The position numbers were made by a program, and so were the translations under genes. From assembly GCA_030770425.1 (NCBI GenBank), contig JASJFT010000297.1:6440-46587 (forward strand): a DNA stretch of 40,148 nt, in the 5' to 3' direction. Positions 1 to 12,189 of the stretch are shown piece after piece; positions within the stretch are counted from its first letter, which is position 1; each line of letters begins with the position of its first letter. Under the pieces are notes generated by a model, which was given only the letters and a program-made list of their open reading frames with translations, was not told where the DNA came from and made no database searches. The stretch comes from Darksidea phi (taxonomy: Eukaryota > Ascomycota > Dothideomycetes > Pleosporales > Lentitheciaceae).

Positions 1-137
1 ACTTTATACTAGCTTTTATCTTAGTTATAAAAATTTAAAATAAAGCTACTATAGAGACTTTATACTAGCTTTTATCTTAGCTATAAAAATTTAAAATAAA
101 GCTACTACGAAGACTTTATATTAGCTTTTTATCTTAA
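1..137. repeat. 56-bp tandem repeat, about 2.4 copies
   Basis: Units begin at 1, 57 and 113 with the same start (actttatact/actttatatt) and each carries the block aataaagctacta near its end. Related diverged units return at about 1098-1260 and 1320-1400 (aaagctactatagaaaatc and variants). It is a local minisatellite inside the RIP block, with the window edge cutting its left side. Confidence 0.75.
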
Positions 138-1566
138 TAGTTACTTAAGTTCTTTAGATATTAGCGGTACTATTAATTCTTAATAGCTTTTCTTAAGAAT
201 CGATCCTTAATATTCTTAGACGTAGGAGCTAAAGACGATAACTTATTAATTAAGTAAAAGAGTAAGATATTTTCGGCGCTTATCTAAGAATTAAAAATAC
301 TTAATTTCTACTTCTTATCCTATCTAAGCCTTAAGAGAAATACCTAGTCGTTAATTAGGGGGTTATTAATAGGGTACTTAGGTCTCTCCGTAGTAGGAAC
401 TTACGCGTCTATAATACGCGTAGAACTTAATAGTTTTTTAGCCCTATTAATAACTATTAATAAAGGCTTCTATATTATCTTATAGATAAGATCTATATAA
501 CTACGATTATAATAATATAGTAAATAACTTAGCTAATATACTTATAATATAAGTATCTATTATCTTAAAGAGTTAGAACTAAAAGAGAAGGAGCTAACTA
601 AATAGATAAAATTAAGATAAATAAGAAGAAGTATAAGGTAAAGTAAGATAGCCGAGGCGGATAATATACCCTTTATTATCCTAGATAGTAAGGAGAAGAA
701 AGACGATAACTATTTACTAGGAGGAATAGTAAAGTATACGAATATAACGTAATAATAGGTTTATAGTAGAATTCTTTATATACTTTTTAACTAAGGGCTA
801 CTTTAAGTATTCGAATATAAGTAATAATATCGCTATCTAGTCTATTAAGTTAGGAAGATTATTTAAGAGGTTTATATTAAGTTTCGAAGTTAAGAAAGAT
901 AAAGGGGTATTAAAGAGCGTTAAGAGGTTTATAAATAATATAAGAAAGTTACTACCCTACTCTATAAAAGGATTAGGTAGAGATAAGAATATTCTATTCT
1001 AACTTTAATATCTATTAGATATAAACCCTTATATAGTTAAATATATACTTATCTAAGACTAGTAAGCGCTAGGATTTAGATTTAGGAGCGTTTATAACGG
1101 CTTAGACTATAAAGCTACTATAAAGACTCTATTATAGCTTTTAATCTTAGCCTTAAAAATCTAAAAAAATAAAGCTACTATAGAGTCTTCGTAGTAGATT
1201 TTTATCTTAGTAATAAAAATTTAAAAATAAAGCTACTATAGAAAATCCAGCGGAGCTTATATATCTTTACGCTAATCCTAAAAGGGTATATAGTATACGG
1301 CTAATTCTAATACTTTAACCTAAAAAAGCTACTATAGAAAATCTATAGAAGCTTTTATAAGTAAAATAGCTACCTTAGAAAATCTATAGAAGCTTTTTTT
1401 AGCTAAAATATTTTCTTAGTATACGTATACGGGCCTTTTTTATTAGGATTAGCCCTAATCCTAATAAGGTATATAGTATAGGGTATTAATATAGACTATC
1501 TTATAATAAACTATAATTTATAAGTATTTAGAAATAGTATTAATATAATATCTTTTTCTTTAGTTT

Positions 1567-2125
1567 AATTAATATATCCTCTCTTTAATAATAATAATCC
1601 TATCTATATATTACTATTATATAGTAATAAGTATATTAAATAAGTATAAATAGCTTTCTATATTATTATTCTATCTTATAGGGCTTACTTTATATAGAAC
1701 CTAGCTTTTAATATAATATACTATAATATTCTAAAAAAACCCTAATTTAGTTAATATATTCTTCTTTAATAACGACGATAAACCTATTTATATATTACTA
1801 CTATATAGTAATAAGTATATTAAATAAGTATAGATAGCTTCCTATACTATTATTCTATTTTATAGGGCTCGCTTTATATAGAACCTAGCTTTTAATATAA
1901 TATATTACGATATTCTAAAAAAATCTTAATTTAATTAGTATATCCTTCTTTAATAACGACGATAAATCTATTTATATATTACTATTATATAGTAATAAGT
2001 ATATTAAATAAGTATAAATAGCTTTCTATACTATTATTCTACCTTATAGAACTTACTTTATACGAAACCTAGCTTTTAATATAGTATATTATAATATTCT
2101 AAAAAAACCCTAATTTAATTAACGG
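1567..2125. repeat. About 184-bp tandem repeat, three copies, RIP-mutated
   Basis: The landmark atagtaataagtatattaa occurs at about 1621, 1804 and 1989, giving spacings near 183 and 185 bp. Each unit also holds a GAACCTAGCTTTTAATATA-like stretch and a run of A followed by CCTAAT. Copies differ largely by transitions, as expected after RIP of tandem copies. No coding potential is seen. Confidence 0.75.
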
Positions 2126-3361
2126 CCTCGCTTAGGAAGCCTTTTTAAATATAAATACTAGATACTAGTATATCTATCTTTTTAATTATATATCTCTACT
2201 ATTATAATAGATATAATAAAACGGATTATAATATATCTATTAGAAATACTTATTTAATAACTTAGAGCTATAAAATTTTACTTTTTTTTTCTAATTTTAT
2301 TCTTATATTCTCTATTTAATATTCTATAAACGCTTATATTTTAATAGATCTAGTTAGTACTATAAATAGATAATATAGTAGACTTAGTATTTATATATAC
2401 TACGTCGTAATATCTTTAATAAGATCCCTAAAACTTTCTTAAAGTCCGTTAGTAATAATATTTCTATTAATCCCTTTTACCTCTATAAGGTTAACTAGTA
2501 GGGTTTTTAATAATAGGGGTATTAACCTAAACGCTCTAGGCTAAGAAGGTAACTAACGTTTACGAATTAAGGTATTTCTTTATTTTTACTATAATAAGGA
2601 TAGATTATTAATAAAAAGACTAGAAATCGTTATTAAATTTACTAAGTACTTTAATAAGTATATTACTTCTATAGATAAGAGTAATAAGTAGATAGTATCT
2701 TATTAAAATATATATCTTAATATATATAAATATCTATTAGATAAAGATAAAGAAGACCGCTCTTTAAGTATAAAATCTTATTATCTTTAATTATTCTAAA
2801 GTATTTCTACTCTTTATTAAGTATTCTATATCTATATCTAGTATAAAGTTTAGTACTTATCTATATTCTAGTAATATACTAATATACTTTCCCTAATACT
2901 TACTTTACTTCTATAGGTATACTACTTAGCTATAGTATATACGCTTAAACTAATAATATAGCTAGTAAGTATAAGATACTTCGCTTAAGACTCTCTATCT
3001 AACCTTTTAAAGAAATCTATTATTAAACCTTACTATAAAATTATAAATTACCTTATAACTAGGCTAAAAGTATAAAATTTTCTCCTAAAAGGACTAGAAC
3101 TTATATAAGACGACTATATAAAGGTAGTATTATTCCCTACGTGACTTTAATCCGCTTTTCCTACTTCTCTAACCTAAAATAAGCGCTAATATTACTAGGC
3201 TAGTAGAAATACCTTTAGAGTCGTAGGGCCTAATTATAACTACGTCTTCGTTAGCTTAGAAAAATATATAAGTGAGATACGTAAAGCTACTCGAGATGTT
3301 CTCTCTATATTTGGAGTAACCAAACGGGTACTTTATTCCCTACGCTTTATAATTACTATAT

Positions 3362-4962
3362 TTAGACGCAGCGTTAAGGTTTGTATAGATGTTTCAGCCC
3401 GCTTATACTATGCTCGGCCACAACTGGTACGACGAAAGAGGAGCTGAAGGCATTGGGTATATTCGAGCCGTAGGCACGCTGTTCCCTAGGCAGCTACTCA
3501 ACATCATGCCTGAAATGCACGAAGTCGTCCGAGATACTTTTGGCACAGTCGCGAAGAGCTTTTGGCAGTCTGAAGGTGAGCTTCACTGAATGACTCAGCT
3601 ATACGATGCTTACGATGCAGGCCATGGACCCCTTCCGGCCTACGAGTTGAACAAAAGGATCTTATGCCAGTTGAATGGGTTTTGCTTCTTTGGTGATGAG
3701 CTCGGTGAGTTTGGTCCGTGGTCATTGATGTTGACTTACATGATCTAGTCAAGAACGAGCTCTTTATGGACAAGATCTTCCAATACAATGAGCTCGTCAT
3801 AATGACAGGAGAGGTTCTTCGACTCGTCCCAGACTTTGTGAAGAGGTACACATGCATGGTGTGCTCCTGAGTTCGACACGCTAACTCCCCGAAAGGACAG
3901 TCGGACCGTACATTGGAAGGCACACGTCCATTCAGAATCATGTCTTCAATATGCTCCATGATGTTGTTGCCCGGCGTATGGAAGCGATGAAGTTGGCAGA
4001 TACTTCGTTGAAGCGCCCGGTATGTTGGTCCACACTTAGTGGCCTGTCGCGTTACTAATTCCGTAATAAATAGAATGACATGGTCCAGTGGATTATTGAT
4101 ACGGCGCCTCCTGAATTGAATTGGGGTCCTCGTCGAGTGTCCTATGAGATCATCGCAATTTGGTTTGGGTCTGTCCACGCTCTGGCTGCAGTGAGTTGAA
4201 AAACATTCGGGCCTACCAATGATGAAGACTGACAGTTCGGCGTCAGACTGTTACTTATGTACTTTTTGACCTATGCGAACATCCCGAGTACGTTGAGCCG
4301 CTTCGAACTGAGCTAGACAGTCCTGAATTCGAGAGCTTCATGAAGACTACAAAGGGTCTGCCGCTTCTTGACAGTTTCATCAAAGAATCCTCGCGACTGA
4401 GTCCGATTGAGGCTGGTAGGTTCTTCTTCTTCCTCTCCCTTTTGCAAATATCGCTTACATACGTGCAGTGACAGGCCGACGACAAGCCCTCAAGGACTTT
4501 ACGTTCTCTGATGGGACGCATGTGAGAAAAGGTGACTGGACGTGCGTTCCTGCCATGCCAATGTTGCACGACGAGACGTACTTTCCTCAAGCTGGCACCT
4601 TTGAAGGGTTCCGCTTTGCACCACGCGATAGAATCCCCAACGACAGACAGACAGTACTTCAGCCCGAAGGCCCATCGAGATACTCAGACCTTTCTGCAAA
4701 CTATCATGTCTGGGGGATTGGGGGCATTGTCTGGTAAGTCGCGACATGGAGCAGTCTCTTCGCCCCATTGACAGCATTTCGTAGCCCCGGGAGATTTTAT
4801 GCATCAATAGCGACGAAACTTATTATCGCGCATGTCATCAAGAACTTCGACTGTGGACTCACATCCAGCCATAAGACAAAGTCAAGTGTTTGGCGAACGT
4901 ATATCCTTCCCAAACGTGACTTGTTCGTTCAGTTCTCTCCACGTCAGAACCGCACAATCTAG
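3362..4962 (+). pseudogene. Cytochrome P450, N-terminal part lost
   Basis: A heme-thiolate monooxygenase of a fungal microsomal type. By eye the exons are 3389-3575, 3621-3704, 3749-3845, 3896-4019, 4074-4190, 4247-4415, 4469-4733 and 4785-4962, all joining in frame to 406 readable residues. Visible landmarks are an I-helix-like region (IWFGSVHALAA), the K-helix ExxR (KESSRLSP), a PERF-like FEGFRF, and the heme loop WGIGGIVCPGR, whose Cys codon is rebuilt across the last intron (4734-4784). Family members are near 500 residues, so about 100 N-terminal residues, including the membrane anchor, are missing. Reading upstream of 3389 in frame gives a plausible continuation (LDAALRFV) but hits TAG at 3386-3388 and TAA at about 3350, both explainable by RIP transitions. 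The distal exons show no lesion. It could still be transcribed, but no intact start is visible. Substrate unknown. Confidence 0.85.
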
Positions 4963-5612
4963 TTGCGTCTGCCCTTGCGCATCGGAGTACGGTTGTGAGA
5001 GCGCTCACCAATAGTAGCCATGCACCTGCAGTTTGACATGTTGGTAACGCACGTCTTGAGAAACACTCATATATTTCGTAATATCAGATGGCTGTCGATG
5101 GTTTTGTGCAAATTCGGTATTTTAGGCCTCGCGTGGCGTTAACGTCTTCAGTGCTTTGTGGTACCTTGGGCCGTGAGAAGGTGTTGGTTATCCTCAAGCC
5201 TGCAACTTTATTGGTGAAGGTGGGCCTGAACGGAACTATCGACTAGTAAAAGGAGATTTAGAAAGATGAAATGAATGCAGCGACAGAAAAGTTCGTTTTA
5301 AAGGTGATGGCAGCAGACAGCCCCAAAGATACTTGATCGTTCACCAACGTGCCTTTATGATTTGAACACGAAGTACTCAGCAGTGCAAATGTTGAAATAA
5401 GAATTAGGGGGCGTTCAGTTCTGTTGGGTATCGTCTGAGGAGATTTCTCAGACTTCACAATGTTGTGTGACATCGAGAACACGTGGTCTAGTGGGGCAGC
5501 GCGACCACGTGGTCTAGTGGGGCAGTGCAACCATGTGTACCCAATTTCTCATGGCTTACAACTTCTCGTACAACACATATGCACACTTCCATCTTCAAAC
5601 ACCCCGTGAAAC
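4963..5612. other. P450-epoxide hydrolase intergenic region
   Basis: About 650 bp with no supported gene. It holds the P450 3' side and the epoxide hydrolase promoter, including a duplicated CACGTG-containing block at about 5480-5531. Short open frames here lack family resemblance or consistent composition. Confidence 0.6.
5480..5531. promoter_or_regulatory. Tandem 26-bp direct repeat with CACGTG cores
   Basis: Two adjacent copies of a 26-bp unit of the form CACGTGGTCTAGTGGGGCAG plus six bases lie about 80-130 bp upstream of the epoxide hydrolase start. Each has an E-box/G-box CACGTG; the second sits in the perfect palindrome ACCACGTGGT. CACGTG is the classical core bound by bHLH regulators. 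Regulatory use is inferred from position only. Confidence 0.4.
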
Positions 5613-6884
5613 ATGTATTCTTTTAACCCTAAGCCCTTCAAGGTCAGTCAGGCGGACACGGCAGTCTTCCGGCTCAGGGAAAGCAATGACTAAGACTCAT
5701 GGCAGCTCGATATTGCCAAGGGCGAACTAGAACTTTTGAAGAAGAAGCTGCAGCTTGTGCGCCTGCCCACTAGCAATACTGAAAGCGTATGTGGAGAAGA
5801 AAATGGCATTACCGTAGCCTTTGTTCAAGAGACGGTCAGATACTGGCTCGAAGAATACGACTGGGAGTCTGAGCAGCGCATACTCAATGAAACCTCGCAG
5901 TTTAAAGTCAATATCGAACTGGACGAGTGGGGGCTTTTTGACGTTCATTTCATCCATGAGCGTTCCGATGGAGGAAATGGGACTCCGCTAATCTATCTGC
6001 ATGGATGGCCAGGAAACTTTACAGAAGTAACCAAAATGCTCGAGCCACTTCGATCTGCAGGTTATCATGTTGTGGCGCCTTCTCTCCCAGGCTTCGGCTT
6101 TTCGTCATATCCAACCAAGAACGGGCTGAAAATCTGGCATTCTGCGGAGCTGCTGCACCAACTCATGGTCGGACTAGGCTACGAACAATACGTCGTTGCG
6201 GGCGGGGACTGGGGAGCGGCGATAGCGTCCTCTATGGTCCGACTTCATCCGGAAAATATACAGGCCGTTCATCTCACCAATGTAAGTGTTCCATCTCCTT
6301 GTAGAGCGGTGATTTATATGGTCTGTCTCTAGGTGTTCGTCAAGCTTCCGGAGCATAGCAACAACCCAGAGTATTCGGATTTTGAGAAGCGCTCTCTAGA
6401 GAGAATGGGCTGGTTCTCCCAAGGACAGGCCGGATACGGCCAAATACAGAGCACAAAACCACGCACGCTCGGCTTTGCTATGCACGATTCACCTGTGGGC
6501 ATGCTTGCTTGGATGGCCGACAAGCTTCGCATGTGGTCCGACGACTATCCATGGACGAAGAACGAGATCATCACATGGACCCTGCTGCATTATTTTCCAG
6601 GCCCGACAACCGCCTTTCAGATGTACTTTGAGAATCTAGCCCTGGTTACATCCGGCAAGATTCCGCCTGGTACGGAAAGGTACGTGAAGGTACCAACCGG
6701 TGTAAGTGCGTTCGCCAAGGAGGTATTTATGGTACCGCGCAGCTGGGCGGAGAATGACTTCAATATCGTGGACTGGCAGCAGCATTCGGGGGGAGGTCAC
6801 TTTCCTGGCTACGAGAAGCCACAGGAGTTGGTTTCAGATATGGTTAGATTCTTCAGGGCGTACTGGAAGCCTCAAGTAGTTTAG
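5613..6884 (+). CDS. Epoxide hydrolase (microsomal-type alpha/beta hydrolase)
   Basis: Adds water to epoxides to give vicinal diols. Exons 5613-5642, 5706-6281 and 6333-6884 join to 385 residues, close to the usual 390-400 for fungal members. The first 10-codon exon plus intron 5643-5705 (branch GACTAAG) restores the usual N-terminal EHN domain (about 1-105). Then come the oxyanion motif HGWPG (H109), nucleophile elbow GGDWG with Asp178, and catalytic His358 in GGGHFPGYEKP; tyrosines of the cap region are present. No lesion is seen, so it looks functional. It follows the P450 in the same direction, about 650 bp downstream. A P450 that makes an epoxide and a hydrolase that opens it is a common pairing, but here the P450 is damaged. 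No signal peptide is obvious; cytosolic or peripheral at the ER is likely. Confidence 0.9.
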
Positions 6885-7690
6885 TTGACCCTGGCTGTCG
6901 ACAAAGTGCCATCATTTGGCCGACGAATAACGACGAGGCCGCAGCGTAGTATTAGTGATGGGAGTCTTTATGAAGCAGCTAACCAGCTACGTCGAATCGC
7001 GTCATCGAGCAAGATGTAGCAATTTTTGGTCACAGAATCGTAAAGTGGTTCGACAGCCATCTTGCGTCAGCCCACTCAGACATTGGCATAGGCCTAGTCA
7101 TCGGGGCCGTAGACGTTGTTCGAGACGTGGCGTGGACGTCTTCAGCGATTTGGATCTCACCAATTTTCTCAAAAACTAGGGTATCCACAAGATCGAATTT
7201 TCAAAACTTCACATCGTGAAATTGTGGAACTTTGGTGTTTGCTTCGGCATACTAGTACAAGAGCTCCGAAAGTCACGTGCAATAGGCTCTCCCTCAATAT
7301 AGAAATATGCTGTACTCAAACAAAAGTAAAGATATCTAAGCCAGATGTACCTTAGGGTATTCTGTCCCGCCGAATTTTATCGTGTATTACATTGAAGTAC
7401 ACCAGGCTTGGTTTAAGAGAACGCCCTAACTCACACAGGTGGCAAACGGCCTAATTTTCAGACTACCGGGCGCGCGAGTATGGGACACCAACCCGGAGGG
7501 CAGCTTCCGAACCCGTGTTCCGGCCGGTGCACTCCGGCTCCGGCGTGTGAGCGTTTGCGACGGCGTGCCGATTCATATTGCGTCGTCGTTTGCTCAACGG
7601 TGGTTAGGTGCGATAGCGGAAGAAGCAGATCGATCTAGCTAAACCTTGAAAGCGCCATAAGAGCCAATCGAGGATTTTCGAATATAAAGG
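6885..7690. other. Gene-free stretch after epoxide hydrolase
   Basis: About 800 bp with no supported gene. Composition is normal until about 7690. A GC-rich patch at 7470-7640 has a 67-codon open frame on + but no recognisable domain, splice pattern or start context, so it is not called. Confidence 0.5.
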
Positions 7691-10190
7691 CAAGTTTTAG
7701 TACGGCAGAATAAGCGGCGCTCGTACCTTGGATAGTTACTAAGAACCGTTTATTATCAGAAGATATTATAGAGTGTAGGCTTATCACTAGACGAAATTTT
7801 TTATAAAGTCCTAAAGTTCTTACGTCCGAATATACCCTCCTAAGTTATATATATACCTAAGTTCTCGCTTTTCTACCTACTACGTTTTCGTCCTATCGGT
7901 TCCTAAATTCGTCTATTACTCTAAATATAGCCGTAGTATTAGATAAGAAGAATATTATTACTATAATATACGTTACGACGGCTACGGTAATTCTTACTAT
8001 TAATAGTATTAATTTTCTAATAGACCTAGTCTTTTATTTAGCTATAGAATATAATATTTCGTATATATTCGATAAAATACTAGATACTATAAAGATTTAA
8101 TTAAAAGAGATATTCCCTCTTTTATCTTAAGTCCTTTAAAAGTCTAGCGTTATAACTATAAGACCTACTACTAATCGATATAATTCTTTTTAGCTATAAG
8201 AATTATATAGATAATCTTAATTTTAAGGGGTATAAGCTCCTAAATAGTCGTAAAGTCTTTACTACCCTAGATAGTATTAAGAACTTAGTACTAAGGTCTA
8301 GAGTTATTACTCTAAAGTCGTAGAAGACTATTAAGATAATAATTAGAGGAATTATATTTAAGATTACTAGAACTCTCTACTAGTATATTCCTAGAGGTAA
8401 AGTTACTAGCTTTAATACTCGAGACGGAGTTATTCGATATCTACTCTTTAGAACTTTCTAATACTATCTAGATATTTAATAATACTATTTACCTTAATAA
8501 GCTTATTAAAATTAAAAAAAAGTAATACGTCTAAGTTACCTAGATATATCTTAGAAGTACTATTATATTTATACCTATTAAATCTCTCTAAATCTCTTTA
8601 GATAATAAGTTAGTAATTAGCTTACTTTAAGAGGTTAAAGCTAATATTATAACTTCTATCTATTATAAATCTTAGGAGTACTTTATAGAACGTAGTTTAA
8701 AACTAATAAAAGTTATTAAGAATAAAGAATTTATAAATAAAGTATATTAATTAAACCCTAGTATCTAAATAATAGTAGTAGAGTTCTAGAATCTACTAAA
8801 AAGGGGCTTTTTTATTAAGTATATTTATATAAATTATTTTTTAAAGACTATTATAGTATATATAAATAGTATTTTTTATAGTATAATATTAGTACTAATC
8901 TAATTAGTATAAATATATAATTAGATAATTTACTATATTAAAGCTTTAAGAAGCTTCGAGAACTATCTTAATAATAAAATAACTAACTTAATAATAGAAC
9001 TATCTATAAATATCTACTATACTTAGACCTTTATTAGAAGGTAGATAAATATCTCGATTATATTAATAAGAAGAATAGTCGACTTAGTATTAAGCTTAGT
9101 AACTAGTTAATATTAAACTTAATAATTAGTTTATATAAAGCTTATCGGCTAGTCTATATTAAGCTTAATATTAGACTTAGTATTAGGCTTAGTAACTAGC
9201 TAATATCGAGCTTAGTAGCTAGCTTAGTAGCTAGCTAATATCTAGCTTAGTAGCTAGTTAATATTAAGCTTAGTAGCTAGTCTATATAGAGCTTAGTAGC
9301 CGGCCTATATAATAGACTTAGTATTAGACTTAGTATTAGACTTAGTATTAAGCTTAGTAGCTAGCTTAGTAGCTAGCTAATATCGAGCTTAATAGCTAGC
9401 TAATATTAAACTTAATAACTAACTAATATTAAGCTTAGTAGTAGGTCTATATACTAGGCTTAGTATTAGACTTAATATTAAATCTACTTATAACTTACTC
9501 CGCTTTCTAATTCTTATTTATAAAAGATTAGATAATTTTATTATTATAATTAGACTCTTTATATATAGTTAGTTATATAATAAGAATAAAATTTACTTCT
9601 TTATAATTAAAAGTATAAAAAATATAACTAGTCTAAGCTTTTAAAAGAGAAATTCTTATAAGTATAATTAAATAATATAAAAAGTAATATATTATTTAAG
9701 TATTATTCTCTAGTATCTAGTTATATTATTATAGCTATAAATAAACTATTTTATTATAAAAAATAAAATTACCTAAACTTTTATAAATAAGAATTAAAAA
9801 GCGGAGTAAATTATATATAGGCCTAATACTAAGCTTAATATTAGCTAGCTACTAAGCTAGCTATTAAGCTTAATATAGGCCGGCTACTAAGCTTAATATA
9901 GACTAGCTACCGAGCTTTATATAGACTAGCTACTAAGCTTAATATTAGCTAGTTACTAAGTCTAATACTAAGTCTAATACTAAGTCTAAGCTCTAAGCTT
10001 AATATTTAATAGGGTATAACTAGAAATAGATATAGTATTCTAATTAGCCGTAGCTTATAGGTAATATATAGCTATACGAAATAATTAGCTATTAGCCATT
10101 TAAATATTACTCTAGCCTAATAGGGTAATTTCTTTAACCTATCCTAGTAATTTCTCTAATCTATCCTAGTAATAGCCGCTAACCTCTTAC
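7690..10190. repeat. Second RIP-degraded AT-rich block
   Basis: The stretch has the same composition as the first block: CA and TG nearly absent, TA-rich, no open frame. It contains the inverted minisatellite pair described separately. To the right, composition recovers gradually between about 10,180 and 10,360, ending at the 3' end of GTPase A. Confidence 0.85.
9075..10005. repeat. Large inverted repeat carrying CTTAGTATTAG-type minisatellites
   Basis: The left arm (about 9075-9490) is a diverged array of units like CTTAGTATTAGG and CTTAGTAGCTAG; the right arm (about 9812-10005) is the same array in reverse (CCTAATACTAAG, CTAGCTACTAAG). Inside the arrays the arms continue as unique sequence: 9489-9543 matches the reverse complement of about 9762-9812, sharing the block with CTCCGCTTT / AAGCGGAG. 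The loop is about 9544-9761. The same unique block plus array reappears at 17,296 in a much less mutated form, which shows that this copy was changed mainly by C-to-T and G-to-A transitions. Confidence 0.8.
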
Positions 10191-10360
10191 AGAACTGATA
10201 GGGATATTCCACTTTAGTAGACCCAAATGTATATACTACGCTCGTACCTCGCTCCGTAACTAGATAGAAGTATTTAATCGATATACTAAACCTCTAATAG
10301 ATATATTCTTAAGGGAATGGACACGTATAGCTACGTTATAGCTATAGTTAGTCTAGCCCT

Positions 10361-11546
10361 CTACATTACGATACACATAGTCCTATCCGCTCTTCTCCGC
10401 AGAATTGCTAATTGCTGATCTTTCTGTCGCATCTCCATCTCCATCTTCTGCTGCAGCAGCTCGTACTTGTTCTGGTCTTTCAGGCTCTCGAGCCGTTGTT
10501 CTTCTCGCGCCAGGAGCTTTTCCTGCTGCTTGAGCTGCTCCATTAACTCATTTCTCTCCTTGCGCGCCTCCTCGGCCATCTGTCCTCTTATCTCCTCTCT
10601 GTTCGCCTGCAGCTGGCGGTCGCTCTCTCTTGCTTCCTCGAGCTTGCGCTCCAGCATTTCCTTCTCAGCCTCGAGCTCTTCTTGCATGTCCCGGTTCATC
10701 TTCGCAATCGCCTCCTCCATCTCCTTGCGAAGGGCCAGAATCTGCCTCTCGTAATCGCGCTTCTGCTTTTCGAGTTCCGCGTGCAATTCCTGGCCGGCTC
10801 CAGTCTCATCTAAGCTCTTGTTGTTGTCAACGAGCTCCTTTTGGATTTCCAGAACAACAGGCCGCCGACGACGGATGAGATATTGCAGGATTGCGAGCGC
10901 CGACGCCTCGTCACGATCTTGTCGCATCACCTTGCTGCCGTGGTCGATCATCCGCTTCCACATTTTCGGATTGGTGCAGAGCTGTTGCTCTCGTTCGAGA
11001 CCTTCGTCTGGGGTGACGTTGACCCACCGCGTGGTGGCTAGGACAACGCTGCCCAGGCTGCCGTCGCCACACAAAGCCTTGAACATGCGGAGGTTTCGCA
11101 TCGCGGCTCCTCCGAGACGGACATCGAGGATGCGATGGAGGTAGACGATTCCGGTGAGCTTGATTTTGTTTTCGTGGGCGACGCTGAGCCAATCCGCTAT
11201 TTCCTTGAGGATTTGGGTATCGGATTTATAGGTGTCGTCGAAGCCAGGCGTGTCTACCAAGAATACTTTCGCCCCCCCAGGGAGTGTAGACGGATATATA
11301 TGGACTTTTGCGGTGCCTGGGCAGACGTTCAGCGTATCGCCTCTTGCTCACGCTCACGATACAACTTACAAGCTTCGAGGCCGTGCCCTATGACTGCCGA
11401 CTCGTCTGAGAAGTAGTTGATGAACGTGCTCTTTCCCACCCCTGTTACGCCCATGACCGCAATTACGGCATCGCCTGGCCTGTCGTTTCGTTAGTATGCC
11501 CCGGGTGGTGTGCAGGTTCTCGTGCATACCTTGGAGAAGTCTCCAT
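10361..11546 (-). CDS. GTPase A: P-loop GTPase with coiled coil and CaaX box
   Basis: Exons on the minus strand are 11546-11530, 11479-11370 and 11316-10361, joined in frame to 360 residues. Intron 1 (11480-11529) has a textbook ACTAAC branch site. G1/P-loop is GVTGVGKST (Lys22), G3 is DTPGFDD (64-70), followed by the family block GIVYLHRILDVR and TTRW where a classical NKxD would be expected. From about residue 200 the chain is Glu/Lys/Arg-rich and should form a long coiled coil. It ends CIVM, a CaaX box with Met, predicted to be farnesylated. Overall plan (one N-terminal G domain, coiled coil, lipid or membrane tail) resembles AIG1/GIMAP-type or septin-related GTPases; assignment within P-loop GTPases is inference. 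It is divergent from GTPase B. Exon 2 is 110 nt, exactly as in GTPase D. Confidence 0.85.
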
Positions 11547-12189
11547 CTTTGCGTTCCTGTCCCTCTCTCTGGGTTCGAGGAGGATCGAAGTGCTAAGATG
11601 GAGTGTGGTCAGCGGACGTGGTGGAAGCGCACGACAGGCAACGACAAGTCAAGTCCAAGCTGTCCCAGCTAAGCCTCAGTGCGGGAGCCGCCCCGGGGCC
11701 GAGCCGTGGTTTTCTTTTCTACGCCCTCTCCTGATGCTTTCCGGTTGCCTTTTTCTGGCGTTCGTAGCCAAGAAGGGCATCCAATCGTTGGCTGCTCGGA
11801 GCGCCAGCGGGGCGAGGCTGCATCTCAGCTCGTGGCTGCGCACCCCGCATCTGGCAGCATGAGTGGAATGATATGGTGAGGGGACGCTGCGTGACGCCAG
11901 CTCCTTGCGCCGCTTCGCCTGATGGGCGAACCGCGAGCTGCATGCGTCAATTACCCGGCAGCACTGGCCGCAGCAAGCCGCAAAGCCTCTTTGATGGCGT
12001 CGGGGCCGTGTTCGCAGCCCTCCGAAATCATTGGCAATCAAGTTGTTGGCCTCGTATTTTCCAGAGCCGAGTGGTTTCGTGCTATCTCAGCCCCCACGCT
12101 GAGCCCCAGGACGCCGGCGCAGGGGGAGGGCGCTTGCAATGCGGCCGCAATATTGGGGCAGACAGTCTCCAGCAACACTCGGAGTCAAC
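11547..12189. promoter_or_regulatory. Divergent intergenic region between GTPases A and B
   Basis: These 643 bp separate the two start codons and must contain both promoters. The sequence is GC-rich compared with the flanking RIP blocks. Open frames here are shadows of high GC content. I see no clear TATA box or shared operator. Confidence 0.5.

Larger units (their letters stand above)
1..3290. repeat. RIP-degraded AT-rich block, no gene
   Basis: The stretch is strongly AT-rich and has practically no CA or TG dinucleotides, while TA, TAG and CTA are everywhere; this is the expected product of repeat-induced point mutation in Pezizomycotina. No reading frame of useful length survives on either strand and I recognise no transposon domain. 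Occasional islands such as 3140-3150 contain a few CA/TG steps. The block ends abruptly at about 3290, where normal coding composition begins with the P450 remnant. It is presumably one or more old duplicated elements, identity unrecoverable by eye. Confidence 0.85.

Noticed and set aside
3504..4178. 224-codon open frame on the minus strand
   Set aside because: It lies antisense across several P450 exons and introns that fit the P450 family precisely; no own domain.
7439..7642. 67-codon frame in a GC-rich patch
   Set aside because: No family likeness, no promoter or intron logic.
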